From Streptomyces mayonensis (GTDB lineage Bacteria; Actinomycetota; Actinomycetes; Streptomycetales; Streptomycetaceae), in NCBI RefSeq assembly GCF_018982965.1, contig NZ_JACBYP010000087.1, forward strand, positions 1 through 33,975: a DNA stretch of 33,975 nt. The letters run 5' to 3'. How positions within the stretch are numbered: position 1 is the first letter of the stretch; each line of letters begins with the position of its first letter. The notes under the pieces were generated by a model. The model was not told where the DNA came from. It did no database searches and saw nothing but the letters and a program-made list of their open reading frames with translations. Below are positions 16,164 to 23,760 of the stretch, in pieces. The translations under genes were made by a program, and so were the position numbers.

Positions 16164-17255
16164 GTGATGAAAGCCGTCGTCGTCCATGGGCCGGGCGACC
16201 TGCGCGTGGACGCGCTGCCCGACCCGGAACCGGCCCGGGACCGGGTCCTGGTCCGCATCGTCTACGGGGGCATCTGCGGCTCCGACCTGCACTACGCCGC
16301 GGACGGCCGCAACGGCCCCTACACCGTCACCGAACCACTGACCCTGGGGCACGAGGTCGTCGGCGTGGTCGCCGCGGCGGGCCGGGACGCGACCGCCGCG
16401 CCGGCCGTCGGCACCCGGGTCGCCGTCCACCCGGCGACCCCCTGCGCACCGCCCGGGGTGTCCGCCCCCACCGGACTGCACCTCGACCCGGACGGCACCT
16501 ACCTCGGCAGCGCCTCCACCCGGCCGCACACTCAGGGCGGCTTCGTGGAACTGCTGGAGACGCAGCCCTCCCAACTCCGCCCGCTGCCCGCCCGACTGCC
16601 CCTGCGCAGGGCCGTGCTGGCCGAGCCGCTCGCCGTCGTCCTGCACGGCACCGCCCGCCTCGGCGAGCGGGTGAGGGGAGCGAGGGCGCTGGTCAGCGGC
16701 GCGGGACCGATCGGCGCGCTGGCCGTCGCGGCACTCCGGCACTCCGGCGCCGCCGAGATCACCGCTGCCGACCTCCAGCAGGTCCCGCTGCGCACCGCGG
16801 CCGCCGTCGGCGCCACCAGAACCGTGAACCTCGCCGACGGCGCCACGGTGGACCGGGCGGCGTTCGACGTCACGGTCGAGGCCGCGGGCGCCGTCTCCTC
16901 GCTCGCCACCGTGCTGGACGCGGTGCGCCCCGGCGGCGCCGTGCTCCAACTCGGCATGCTGCCGCGGGAGGCGGTGCCGGTGGCCATGTCGACCCTGATC
17001 GCCAAGGAGCTGACGCTGTACGGCTCCCAGCGCTTCGACACCGAACTGGACGCGGCGATCGACCTCCTGGCCGCCGACCCGTCCCTCGACGCCGTCCTGA
17101 GCCACGCGTTCGCCGTCGAGGAGGCCGGAGAGGCGTTCCGCTGCGCGGCCGACCCCTCCCGGTCCGCCAAGACGGTGCTCCGCATCTCCGCGGACCCGGA
17201 CGCCGGAGCGGCGGACCCGGGCGGCGGCCGCCCGAGTCACGGACCGCGCGGGTGA
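16164..17255 (+). CDS. Zinc-type alcohol dehydrogenase, L-idonate 5-dehydrogenase-like
   Basis: This medium-chain dehydrogenase has 363 residues from GTG 16164, or 362 from ATG 16167; AAGGAG at 16152-16157 suits either. In ATG numbering the catalytic zinc site is intact: C37 (GICGSD), H62-E63 (LGHE) and E153 (LAEPLAV). The NAD(P) motif GAGPIG is at about 178-183. The structural-zinc lobe normally has four Cys; here only C93 (TPCAPPG) remains, while the following YLGSAS and HTQGGF still match idonate dehydrogenases. The lobe has therefore lost its zinc. The last 20 residues are Gly/Pro-rich and unrelated to the family. Confidence 0.88.
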   Translation: MMKAVVVHGPGDLRVDALPDPEPARDRVLVRIVYGGICGSDLHYAADGRNGPYTVTEPLTLGHEVVGVVAAAGRDATAAPAVGTRVAVHPATPCAPPGVSAPTGLHLDPDGTYLGSASTRPHTQGGFVELLETQPSQLRPLPARLPLRRAVLAEPLAVVLHGTARLGERVRGARALVSGAGPIGALAVAALRHSGAAEITAADLQQVPLRTAAAVGATRTVNLADGATVDRAAFDVTVEAAGAVSSLATVLDAVRPGGAVLQLGMLPREAVPVAMSTLIAKELTLYGSQRFDTELDAAIDLLAADPSLDAVLSHAFAVEEAGEAFRCAADPSRSAKTVLRISADPDAGAADPGGGRPSHGPRG

Positions 17256-17327
17256 CGCGCCGCCCGGCTCACGGAGTACCCCAATCACCGACCACCTGAC
17301 CGACCCGCAACCCGAGGGAGCGCCTTC

Positions 17328-18005
17328 ATGATCCATGTACGTACCCGCATCGACCGGCCGTCCGCCGACGTGGTGGCCGCGCTCGGCCGGTTCTCCGCCG
17401 CGACCATCCACGAGGCGCAGGGCCGCAAGGGAGCGCTGGCGCACCGGCTGAAGCCCGTGGACCCCGCCATGTCCTTCTGCGGACCGGCCTTCACGGTCGA
17501 CGCGCAGGCCGGCGACAACATCATGGTGCAGGTCGCCATCTCGTACGCCCGGCCCGGCGACGTCGTCATCGTCGCGGGGTCGGAGTTCGAACAGGCGGGT
17601 TCCTTCGGCGACGTCCTGGCCACCGCCTGCCGGAGCAAGGGACTGGCCGCCTTCGTCACCGACTCGGGTGTGCGCGACAGCGCCGACCTGCGCGAGCTCG
17701 GCTTCCCGGTCTTCTCCGGATCCGTCTGCATCGAGGGAACCGTCAAGGAGACCCTCGGCCAGGTCAACCGCCCGATAGCCGTGGGCGGTCGGATCGTCCG
17801 GCCGGGGGACATCCTGCGCGGGGACGCCGACGGCATCGTCGTGGTCGACCCGGCTGAGGGGGAGGAGGTCGCCCGGCTCTGCCAGGAGCGCGAGGACCAC
17901 GAGGCGGAGATCCGCGCACAGCACCGCCGGGGCGACCGCAGCCTGATCGAGGTCCACGGGCTCACCGAGAAGCTCAAGGCCAAGGGCCTGGTCGTCGAGG
18001 AGTGA
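17328..18005 (+). CDS. RraA-family aldolase (4-hydroxy-4-methyl-2-oxoglutarate/CHA aldolase-like)
   Basis: This 225-residue member of the RraA fold is closer to the metal-dependent class II pyruvate aldolases than to the RNase E inhibitor. The aldolase signature GD-x20-RD is exact: G94-D95 and R116-D117. FPVFSGSVC, GTVKETLG, VRPGDILRGDADGIVVV follow in the family order. Such enzymes cleave a 4-hydroxy-2-oxo acid to pyruvate plus a second oxo acid, or decarboxylate oxaloacetate. The ATG has GAGGGAG 9 bases upstream. The stop overlaps the next GTG. It probably performs the terminal carbon-carbon cleavage of the pathway; the substrate is unknown. Confidence 0.87.
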   Translation: MIHVRTRIDRPSADVVAALGRFSAATIHEAQGRKGALAHRLKPVDPAMSFCGPAFTVDAQAGDNIMVQVAISYARPGDVVIVAGSEFEQAGSFGDVLATACRSKGLAAFVTDSGVRDSADLRELGFPVFSGSVCIEGTVKETLGQVNRPIAVGGRIVRPGDILRGDADGIVVVDPAEGEEVARLCQEREDHEAEIRAQHRRGDRSLIEVHGLTEKLKAKGLVVEE

Positions 18006-18925
18006 GCCGCCCCCTGAACCCGCCCGGCGTCGCCGTGCTCGGACTCGGCCCGATGGGCGCCCCGGTGGCCGGGCACATCGCCCGCGCCGGCTTCCCGCTC
18101 CAGGTGTGGAACCGGACCCGGGCCACGGCCGACGCCTCGGGCCACCGGAGCGTTGCCCGGCCCGGAGAACTGCGTGCGCGCATCGTGTTGTCGGTGCTGC
18201 CGGACACCGACCAGTTCGACGAGGTCGCGCCCGAGCCCGTCGTACGCCGCTGGGCCGCGGGCGGTACCACGCACGTTGCGGTGCTCAGCACCACCTCGCC
18301 CGAAAGGGTGCGCGGGCTCGCCGAGCGGCTCGGCCAGCACGGCCTGGCGGTGCTGGACGCGCCGATGAGCGGCGGCGACACCGGCGCCCGCGCCGGCACG
18401 CTGAGCCTGATGGTGGGCGCCGACCCCGAGGCGTACCGCACGGTGGAACCGGTACTGAGGTCCTTCGCCGCCACCGTCGAGCACATGGGCCCGCCGGGCG
18501 CGGGCAGCGCCGCCAAGCTCTGCAACCAGGTGATCGTCGCGGGCACCCTGGTCGCCGTCGCCGAAGCCCTCGATCTGGGCCGCCGGGCGAATCTGTCCGG
18601 CGAGCGGCTGGTCCGCGTGCTCCGAGGAGGCCTGGCCGCAGGTGCCGTCCTCGACGCCAAGGCCGGGAAGATCCTCGACCGTGACTACCGCCCCGGCGGC
18701 AGTGCGGCCAACCAGCTCAAGGACCTCCGCCACGCCACCGCGCTCGCCGACGCGCTCGGCGCCCGCCTGCCGCAGACCCGGCGCACCCGCGCGCTCTTCG
18801 AGGAGGTGCTGCGCCGGGGCCTGGGCGCCGCGGACCACGCGGCGGTGTACGAGATCGTCACGGCCCACGGCGAGGACGACGGCCAGGACGCCGGCGAGCA
18901 CGACGGCGAGGAAGGAGACCGGTGA
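18002..18925 (+). CDS. 3-Hydroxyisobutyrate dehydrogenase-like oxidoreductase
   Basis: This is a 307-residue beta-hydroxyacid dehydrogenase with cofactor motif GLGPMG (14-19), substrate motif LDAPMSGGDTGA (about 119-130) and catalytic K172 in GSAAKLCNQ. Relatives reduce tartronate semialdehyde or oxidise 3-hydroxyisobutyrate. The GTG start overlaps the aldolase stop (GTGA), so the two are made together; an aldolase product such as a semialdehyde is the likely substrate. The last 15 residues are acidic (Glu/Asp/Gly-rich) and not part of the conserved fold. Confidence 0.88.
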   Translation: MSRPLNPPGVAVLGLGPMGAPVAGHIARAGFPLQVWNRTRATADASGHRSVARPGELRARIVLSVLPDTDQFDEVAPEPVVRRWAAGGTTHVAVLSTTSPERVRGLAERLGQHGLAVLDAPMSGGDTGARAGTLSLMVGADPEAYRTVEPVLRSFAATVEHMGPPGAGSAAKLCNQVIVAGTLVAVAEALDLGRRANLSGERLVRVLRGGLAAGAVLDAKAGKILDRDYRPGGSAANQLKDLRHATALADALGARLPQTRRTRALFEEVLRRGLGAADHAAVYEIVTAHGEDDGQDAGEHDGEEGDR

Positions 18926-18995
18926 GGCGGGCCCGGCTGTTCCGCCGCCGGGCCTCCTCGGGTTACGTTCACCTGCAACGATCGGGAGGAGCGCG

Positions 18996-19919
18996 ATGGA
19001 CACCCGCAGGCTCGGATACTTCGTCAGAGTGGCCGACGTCGGCAACATCACCCGGGCCGCGGACTCGCTGCACATCACCCAGTCGGCGCTCAGCCAGCAC
19101 ATCTCCGCACTGGAGAGCGACCTCAAGACCCGTCTGCTGGAACGCACCGGCCGCGGCGTCCAGGTCACGGCGTCCGGCCGCTCCCTGTACCGCTACGCCC
19201 AGGGCATCCTGCGCCTGGAGAAGGCGGCGCGGATCGACCTGCGGGCCGGCGACGAGACCCCGGCGGGGCTGGTGACCGTCGGCCTCGCCTCGTACAGCAT
19301 GGCGCCGGGAGTGGCCGTACCGCTGCTGCGGGCGGTCCGGGAGCGGTACCCCAACATCCATCTGCAGCTCATCCAGAACCTGACGGTGGTGATGAGCCAG
19401 GCGGTGCTCCTCGGCCAGGTCGACATGGCGCTCATCTACGACCCCGGCTACGTCAAGGGCGTCGTCTTCGACCACGTCCTGGAGGAGGAGTTCCACCTGG
19501 TCACCAGCGCCCGGGCGGTACGCCCCGCCGTCCGCGGGGACGCCGTCACCCTCAAGGAAGCCAGCCGCCTCGACTTCGTCATGCCCAACGAACTGCACAC
19601 CGTCCGGCGCGTCACCGACACCGCCTTCCACGCCGCGGGGCTGCACTGCTCCGTCGTGGCCGAGGTCGAGCCGGACACGGTGCTGCGGGAGGCCGTGGTG
19701 AGCGGGCTCGGCGCCACCGTGCTGCCGCTCGCGGCCGTCAGGGCGCACTTCGCCGCCGACGAGGTCCGCGTCCACCGTTTCGCCGACGCCCGCCTGCGCA
19801 CCGCGATGTCGCTGTGCACCCCGGAGGTGCAGCCGCTCTCGCACGCCGCGGCGCTCGTGGCGGACCTGCTGCGCACCCTCCTGCTCGACCCGGCGGTCCC
19901 GGTGCGCGGATCCGTGTGA
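18996..19919 (+). CDS. LysR-family transcriptional regulator
   Basis: This is a 307-residue LysR regulator. The N-terminal winged helix-turn-helix (about 1-60) reads MDTRRLGYFVRVADVGNIT, AADSLHITQSALSQHISALE, LLERTGRGVQVTASG. The C-terminal periplasmic-binding-protein-like effector domain spans about 90-300. The closest named relatives by eye are Nac/Cyn-type regulators. The ATG follows a strong GGGAGGAG (18984-18991). It sits at the end of the rightward series and converges with the next SDR only 10 bases away. It is the obvious candidate to control the block, with a pathway intermediate as ligand, but its binding sites are not proven. Confidence 0.92.
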   Translation: MDTRRLGYFVRVADVGNITRAADSLHITQSALSQHISALESDLKTRLLERTGRGVQVTASGRSLYRYAQGILRLEKAARIDLRAGDETPAGLVTVGLASYSMAPGVAVPLLRAVRERYPNIHLQLIQNLTVVMSQAVLLGQVDMALIYDPGYVKGVVFDHVLEEEFHLVTSARAVRPAVRGDAVTLKEASRLDFVMPNELHTVRRVTDTAFHAAGLHCSVVAEVEPDTVLREAVVSGLGATVLPLAAVRAHFAADEVRVHRFADARLRTAMSLCTPEVQPLSHAAALVADLLRTLLLDPAVPVRGSV

Positions 19920-19929
19920 GCGTACGGTG

Positions 19930-20673
19930 TCAGCCCGCGCGCCGTTCGAACTCCAGACCCCCCGGCACCTGGAAGGCCGGCAGGATCTCGATGTGCCCGA
20001 TGTTGACGTGCCGGGGCGAACCGACGGCGAACTCGATGGCGTCGGCGATGTCCTCGGGCCTGAGCGACTCGTAGCCGTCGAAATAGCGTCGCTTCGCCTC
20101 TTCCATGTCCCCGAGAAGCCGGCCGAATATCTCCGTCTCCACCCGCCCGGGGCAGATTTCCGTGACCCGTACGCGACGGCCGAAACCGTCCACGCGGAGC
20201 TGCCGGGAAAGGGTGTGGACCGCCGACTTCGTGGCGTGGTAAATCGTGTTTCCGCCGAAGTTGTAGACACCGGCGATCGAACTGATGTTGACGATGTGAC
20301 CGAGGTCGCGTTCCACCATGCCCGGCATGAGGAGCCGTACGAGGTGGAGGACCGCCTGGATGTTGACGGCCACCTGTTCGTCCACGGCCGGTTCGTCGGC
20401 CGTGAGGATGTTGCCCGGGCGGGAGACTCCGGCGTTGTTCACGAGGACGTCGACCTCCAGGCCGCCCACCGCCCCGGTCAGCGCACCGGTGTCGGTGATG
20501 TCCACGGCGTGCGGCACGCACCCGGTCCGTTCGGCCAGCCCGGCCAGCCGAGCGGTGTCACGGGCGACCGCGTGCACTTCGAGGCCCCGAGCGGCGAGGC
20601 GTTCGACGACGACGGCCCCGATGCCGGTCGAGGCACCCGTGACCAGGGCGGTCCGGTAGTCGGAGAAAGGCAT
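19930..20673 (-). CDS. Short-chain dehydrogenase/reductase (minus strand)
   Basis: This is a 247-residue SDR with TGASTGIG (12-19), NNAG (79-82), S132, Y145 and K149. Downstream elements ICPGRVETEIFGRLL and LRPEDIADAIEFA match the group of NADP-dependent 3-hydroxy-acid dehydrogenases (YdfG-like). The ATG at 20673 is preceded by GAGGGG on its strand; longer starts upstream would add unrelated residues. It is divergently transcribed from the second hydroxyacid dehydrogenase and shares its control region. It is the only leftward gene of the catabolic block. Confidence 0.9.
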   Translation of the reverse strand: MPFSDYRTALVTGASTGIGAVVVERLAARGLEVHAVARDTARLAGLAERTGCVPHAVDITDTGALTGAVGGLEVDVLVNNAGVSRPGNILTADEPAVDEQVAVNIQAVLHLVRLLMPGMVERDLGHIVNISSIAGVYNFGGNTIYHATKSAVHTLSRQLRVDGFGRRVRVTEICPGRVETEIFGRLLGDMEEAKRRYFDGYESLRPEDIADAIEFAVGSPRHVNIGHIEILPAFQVPGGLEFERRAG

Positions 20674-20766
20674 GAAGACGGTCCCCTCGATCTCGGAATC
20701 ACCACGAGGAACATAAGGGTGCGATCGCGGCCACGGCAATGTGTGACAGCCGGGTAATGGGTGGCC

Positions 20767-20860
20767 AGCAGAATTCCACATGGCGTCAGAAGGATTCCTG
20801 ATGCGTCCTTTTTGAGTTCTGCTGTACGGATAGCGTGCGCATCGACGGTGCATCGACGGT
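20767..20860. promoter_or_regulatory. Divergent control region with repeated motifs
   Basis: The 206-base gap between the leftward SDR and the rightward dehydrogenase contains AGCAGAATTCCA (20767-20778), identical to 8139-8150. It also contains TACGGATAGC (20825-20834), identical to 11634-11643, and the perfect 11-bp tandem repeat GCATCGACGGT (20839-20849, 20850-20860). CAGCAGAA at 20766-20773 and TTCTGCTG at about 20817-20824 form an inverted pair. These fit a regulator-bound divergent promoter. Confidence 0.5.
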
Positions 20861-20879
20861 GTGTGGCTGGGAGTTGAAT

Positions 20880-21890
20880 ATGAGTATGCGTGTTCTGGTC
20901 ACTCGGGACGAACTTCCCGGGAGTGGGGTGGAGCGGCTCGGCGCGGTGGCGGAGCCGGTGCTGTGGCGGGGCGACGGCTCACCGGGGCCGGGGGAGCTCG
21001 CTGCACTCGCCGGGGGCACCGACGCCGTCCTGGCGCTGGGCAACGACACCGTGGACGCCGCCCTCCTGGACGCGGCCGGCCCGTCCCTCAAGGTGGTGGC
21101 CCTGGCCAGCATGGGGTACGACAACGCCGACCGGGCCGCCGCGGCAGAGCGGGGCGTCGTGCTGACCCACACCCCGGGAGTGCTCGCCGAGACCACAGCC
21201 GACCTGGCCTTCGCCCTGATCCTCGCGGCCAGGCGCCGTCTGGGCGCTGCCGCCGCCGACCTCGCCGCGGGAGGCTGGGACGTGTTCCGGATGCACGACT
21301 ACCTCGGCCTTGACGTGCACGGCGCGACACTCGGTCTGATCGGCTACGGGCAGATCGGCCGCGCGGTGGCCCGGCGCGCCCAGGGTTTCGGCATGCGCGT
21401 CCTCCACCACGACCCGTTCAGCACGTCCGACGACGCCGTGTCGACCGCGACGGACCTCGACACCCTGCTGGCGTGCGCCGACATCGTGTCGCTGCACGTC
21501 CCGCTCACCGACGCCACCCGCCACCTCGTCTCCACCCGGGAGCTCGGCCTCATGAAACCCACCGCCACCCTGATCAGCACCGCCCGGGGCGGCGTCGTCG
21601 ACGAGGACGCCCTGGTGCGCGCCGTACGGGAGGGGCGGCTGCACTCCGCCGGACTCGACGTCCACGAGCGCGAGCCCATGGGTGCCGAACCCTCCGCGCC
21701 GGCCGCCGAGGAGGACATCGTCACGCTGCCGCACATCGGATCGGCCACTCATGCCACCCGCGCCGCCATGGTCGACCTCGCGGTGGACAACATCCTCGAC
21801 GTCCTCGCGGGCCTGCCGGCCCGTACCGCCGTGCCGGGCACCTCCGCCGTGCCCGGCGGTCCCACCCCCACCGACGGAGCGTCCGCATGA
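20880..21890 (+). CDS. D-isomer-specific 2-hydroxyacid dehydrogenase (glyoxylate/hydroxypyruvate reductase-like)
   Basis: This is a 336-residue NAD(P)-dependent enzyme. The nucleotide motif GYGQIG is at 155-160, preceded by THTPGVLAETTADLAFALIL. Catalytic elements are TARGGVVDEDALV (Arg), DVHEREP (Glu) and LPHIGSAT (His). The family fits GhrB-like 2-ketogluconate, glyoxylate or hydroxypyruvate reductases. Start ATG 20880 is favoured over 20886 because GGGAG lies 6 bases upstream. The last 20 residues are Pro/Gly/Thr-rich and outside the fold. The stop overlaps the SDR as ATGA. It is distinct from the dehydrogenase at 11719-12735, so two hydroxy acids may be formed in the pathway. Confidence 0.9.
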   Translation: MSMRVLVTRDELPGSGVERLGAVAEPVLWRGDGSPGPGELAALAGGTDAVLALGNDTVDAALLDAAGPSLKVVALASMGYDNADRAAAAERGVVLTHTPGVLAETTADLAFALILAARRRLGAAAADLAAGGWDVFRMHDYLGLDVHGATLGLIGYGQIGRAVARRAQGFGMRVLHHDPFSTSDDAVSTATDLDTLLACADIVSLHVPLTDATRHLVSTRELGLMKPTATLISTARGGVVDEDALVRAVREGRLHSAGLDVHEREPMGAEPSAPAAEEDIVTLPHIGSATHATRAAMVDLAVDNILDVLAGLPARTAVPGTSAVPGGPTPTDGASA

Positions 21891-22657
21891 GCCACCCCGT
21901 CTTCGACATCACCGGCCGGACCGCCCTGATCACCGGGTCGAGCCGTGGCATCGGCAAGGCACTCGCCCGCGGTCTCCTGGAGGCCGGCTGCACGGTCGTG
22001 CTCAACGGCCGCGACACCGTCGCCCTGGAGGCGGCAGGGGAGGAACTCGACGGGGAATTCTCCGGGCGGGTCCACAGGGCCGCCTTCGACGTGACGAACT
22101 CCGCCGCCGTGGAGACCTGTGTCGCCGCCGTCGAGGAGCAGGTCGGTCCCCTCGACATCCTGGTCAACAACACCGGCGTCCAACAGCGCGCGCCCTTCAC
22201 CGAGTTCACCGACGAACAGTGGCACCGGCTGCTCGACACCAACCTCACCGGCGCCTTCCTGGTGGGCCGCGCGGTCGCGCGCCGCATGACACCGCGGGGC
22301 CGCGGCAAGATCGTCAACATCTGCTCGCTGCAGAGCGAGACGGTCCGGCCGGGCATCGCCCCGTACTCCGCGACCAAGGGTGCACTGAAGATGCTCACCA
22401 AGGGCATGTGTGCCGACCTCGGGCCCCACGGCATCCAGGTGAACGGCATCGGTCCGGGGTACTTCGCCACCGACCTCAATGCCGCCCTGGTGGCCGACGA
22501 CGACTTCAGCGCCTGGGTGCGCGGGCGCACACCGGCCGGCCGCTGGGGAGAGGTCGAGGACCTCGTCGGCGCGCTCCTCTTCCTCGCCTCACCCGCCTCC
22601 GACTTCGTCAGCGGCCAGGTGCTGTACGTGGACGGCGGCATGCTCTCAGTGCTCTGA
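21887..22657 (+). CDS. Short-chain dehydrogenase, gluconate 5-dehydrogenase-like
   Basis: This is a 256-residue SDR with TGSSRGIG (16-23), NNTG in place of NNAG (94-97), and catalytic S147, Y160 and K164. The sequences NICSLQSE and GIGPGYFATDLNAALVADD are typical of gluconate 5-dehydrogenase (IdnO/Gno), which interconverts gluconate and 5-ketogluconate. Together with the idonate-dehydrogenase-like gene and the GhrB-like gene this is the trio known from idonate and ketogluconate use, although they lie in two units here. It is translationally coupled to the preceding gene, and a strong hairpin follows. Confidence 0.9.
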   Translation: MSHPVFDITGRTALITGSSRGIGKALARGLLEAGCTVVLNGRDTVALEAAGEELDGEFSGRVHRAAFDVTNSAAVETCVAAVEEQVGPLDILVNNTGVQQRAPFTEFTDEQWHRLLDTNLTGAFLVGRAVARRMTPRGRGKIVNICSLQSETVRPGIAPYSATKGALKMLTKGMCADLGPHGIQVNGIGPGYFATDLNAALVADDDFSAWVRGRTPAGRWGEVEDLVGALLFLASPASDFVSGQVLYVDGGMLSVL

Positions 22658-22664
22658 CCGGGCG

Positions 22665-22702
22665 GCCGCCGCTGTGCCGAACAGCTCCGGCACAGTGGCG
22701 GC
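22665..22702. terminator. Long GC-rich hairpin terminator
   Basis: GCCGCCGCTGTGCCG (22665-22679) pairs with CGGCACAGTGGCGGC (22688-22702) with a single mismatch and an 8-base loop. It lies 8 bases after the SDR stop. It separates the catabolic block from the PadR gene. No T-tract is present. Confidence 0.7.
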
Positions 22703-22712
22703 GGTCGCCATG

Positions 22713-22731
22713 TACCATGCATTGCATGGTA
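22713..22731. promoter_or_regulatory. Palindromic operator overlapping the PadR start codon
   Basis: TACCATGC-ATT-GCATGGTA is a perfect inverted repeat with 8-bp arms. The right arm contains the ATG proposed as start of the PadR gene (22726). Its position suggests that PadR represses its own expression by covering the promoter or start. There is no ordinary ribosome site in front of the ATG, so a leaderless transcript is possible. Confidence 0.6.
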
Positions 22732-23094
22732 GCTGGCAAAGCAAGCAACGATCAGGCGGAAGCCCGCAGCGTGAGCCAGCTGCGCAAGGGTGTTCTGGAG
22801 TACTGCGTTCTGGCGCTGCTGCGCGAGCGGCCCCGCTACGGGGTGGAACTGCTGGAGGTCCTCGGCGACTCGCCGGTCATGGCGACCAGCCAGGGGACGC
22901 TGTACCCGCTGTTGTCCCGGCTGCGCAGATCCGGTCTGGCGGACACGTTCCTGGTGGAGTCGGACAGCGGGCCGTCCCGCAGGTACTACAGGCTGACCGA
23001 CCAGGGGCGGCAGGCCCTTGAGGAGTTCGCCGGGCAGTGGCCCGGTTTCCGCGACGCTGTTGACCGTTTCCTCGTCACTGGAGCTGAATCATGA
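22726..23094 (+). CDS. PadR-family transcriptional regulator
   Basis: This is a 122-residue regulator with the PadR winged helix: RKGVLEYCVLALLRERPRYGVELLEVL (about 20-46), then TSQGTLYPLLSRLRRSGLADT and SGPSRRYYRLTDQGRQAL. The ATG at 22726 lies inside a palindrome and lacks a ribosome site; an alternative GTG at 22771 (MSQLRKG) has AGGCGGA upstream and would give a 107-residue protein that keeps the whole DNA-binding domain. The stop overlaps the next gene as ATGA. PadR repressors often pair with a HAAS-type membrane protein, as here. I expect autoregulation. Confidence 0.88.
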   Translation: MVAGKASNDQAEARSVSQLRKGVLEYCVLALLRERPRYGVELLEVLGDSPVMATSQGTLYPLLSRLRRSGLADTFLVESDSGPSRRYYRLTDQGRQALEEFAGQWPGFRDAVDRFLVTGAES

Positions 23095-23669
23095 GCAACG
23101 CCCTCTCCCACCCGATGGTGCACGCCTACCTGGCCTCGGTCGAGGCGGAGGCGGCGGTGCTGTCCGACGACCGGCGCCGCGACCTGGTGGCGGATCTGCG
23201 CGAGCACATCGAGTCCGTGCTGCCCCAGGGCTTCGACGACGCCGAGGTCCGGGAAACCCTGGACCGGCTCGGCAGCCCCCGGGAGATCGCCGCCGCGGCG
23301 ATCGCGGAGGAGCCCGGTGTCCAGCCGCTGCGGCCGGAGAGCGGTGTGCGCACCGCTGTGACCCTGGGCATGGTCGTGCTGGCCGCCCTGTTCTTCTGGG
23401 GAGCCGGCGTCGGCCTCGTACTGGCCGTCGTCGCCGCCGTACGGATCTGGCGCTCGCCGTCCTGGACGGACCGGGACAAGCGCCTGGGCATCGCCGGTGC
23501 TTTCTCGCCGCTCCTGGTGACACCCGCGGCCGCGGCACTGCTCGGCTCCTCCGGCCGCCTCGGGGCCCCCGAACTCCTCGGTGCCTTCCTGATCGGCACC
23601 GTGTTCCCGCTGGTCGTGGCCGTGCGCCTGGGGCGAAGCGCCGCCCGCCTGCGGCCGCAAGCAGCCTGA
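23091..23669 (+). CDS. HAAS/DUF1700-type membrane protein, partner of PadR
   Basis: This is a 192-residue protein with a cytosolic N-terminal helical domain (about 1-80): HPMVHAYLASVEAEA, LSDDRRRDLVADLREHIE and LDRLGSPREIAA match the HAAS signalling domain. Hydrophobic segments then follow near 86-117, 134-150 and 160-182, so there are three or four membrane helices. The family is known to be encoded with PadR repressors and is thought to sense membrane or envelope state; the signal is unknown. It overlaps padR by 4 bases. Confidence 0.82.
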   Translation: MSNALSHPMVHAYLASVEAEAAVLSDDRRRDLVADLREHIESVLPQGFDDAEVRETLDRLGSPREIAAAAIAEEPGVQPLRPESGVRTAVTLGMVVLAALFFWGAGVGLVLAVVAAVRIWRSPSWTDRDKRLGIAGAFSPLLVTPAAAALLGSSGRLGAPELLGAFLIGTVFPLVVAVRLGRSAARLRPQAA

Positions 23670-23700
23670 AGCGCACCAGCGTGTGCCGCGTCGGGCAGGA

Positions 23701-23738
23701 CGGCACGCCGTCCGGGGAGGGGCCCGGGCGGCGTGCCG
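23701..23738. terminator. Inverted repeat between convergent genes
   Basis: CGGCACGCCG (23701-23710) and CGGCGTGCCG (23729-23738) are perfect complements around an 18-base GC-rich loop. They lie between the stop of the HAAS gene and the stop of the leftward aminotransferase, so the hairpin may end both transcripts. Confidence 0.6.
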
Positions 23739-23760
23739 CGGTCGCTCGACCAGAGCGCGG

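Noticed and set aside
20750..20757. A single GGTAATG near the leftward SDR as a member of the SARP-like sites
   Set aside because: It has no partner 11 or 22 bases away on either side and lies outside the polyketide cluster; probably chance.
15410..22657. Assigning the block outright as an L-idonate/gluconate pathway
   Set aside because: The idonate-like, Ga5DH-like and GhrB-like genes fit, but no gluconate kinase, KDG aldolase or gluconate permease is present, and the pxp and aldolase genes do not belong to that pathway.
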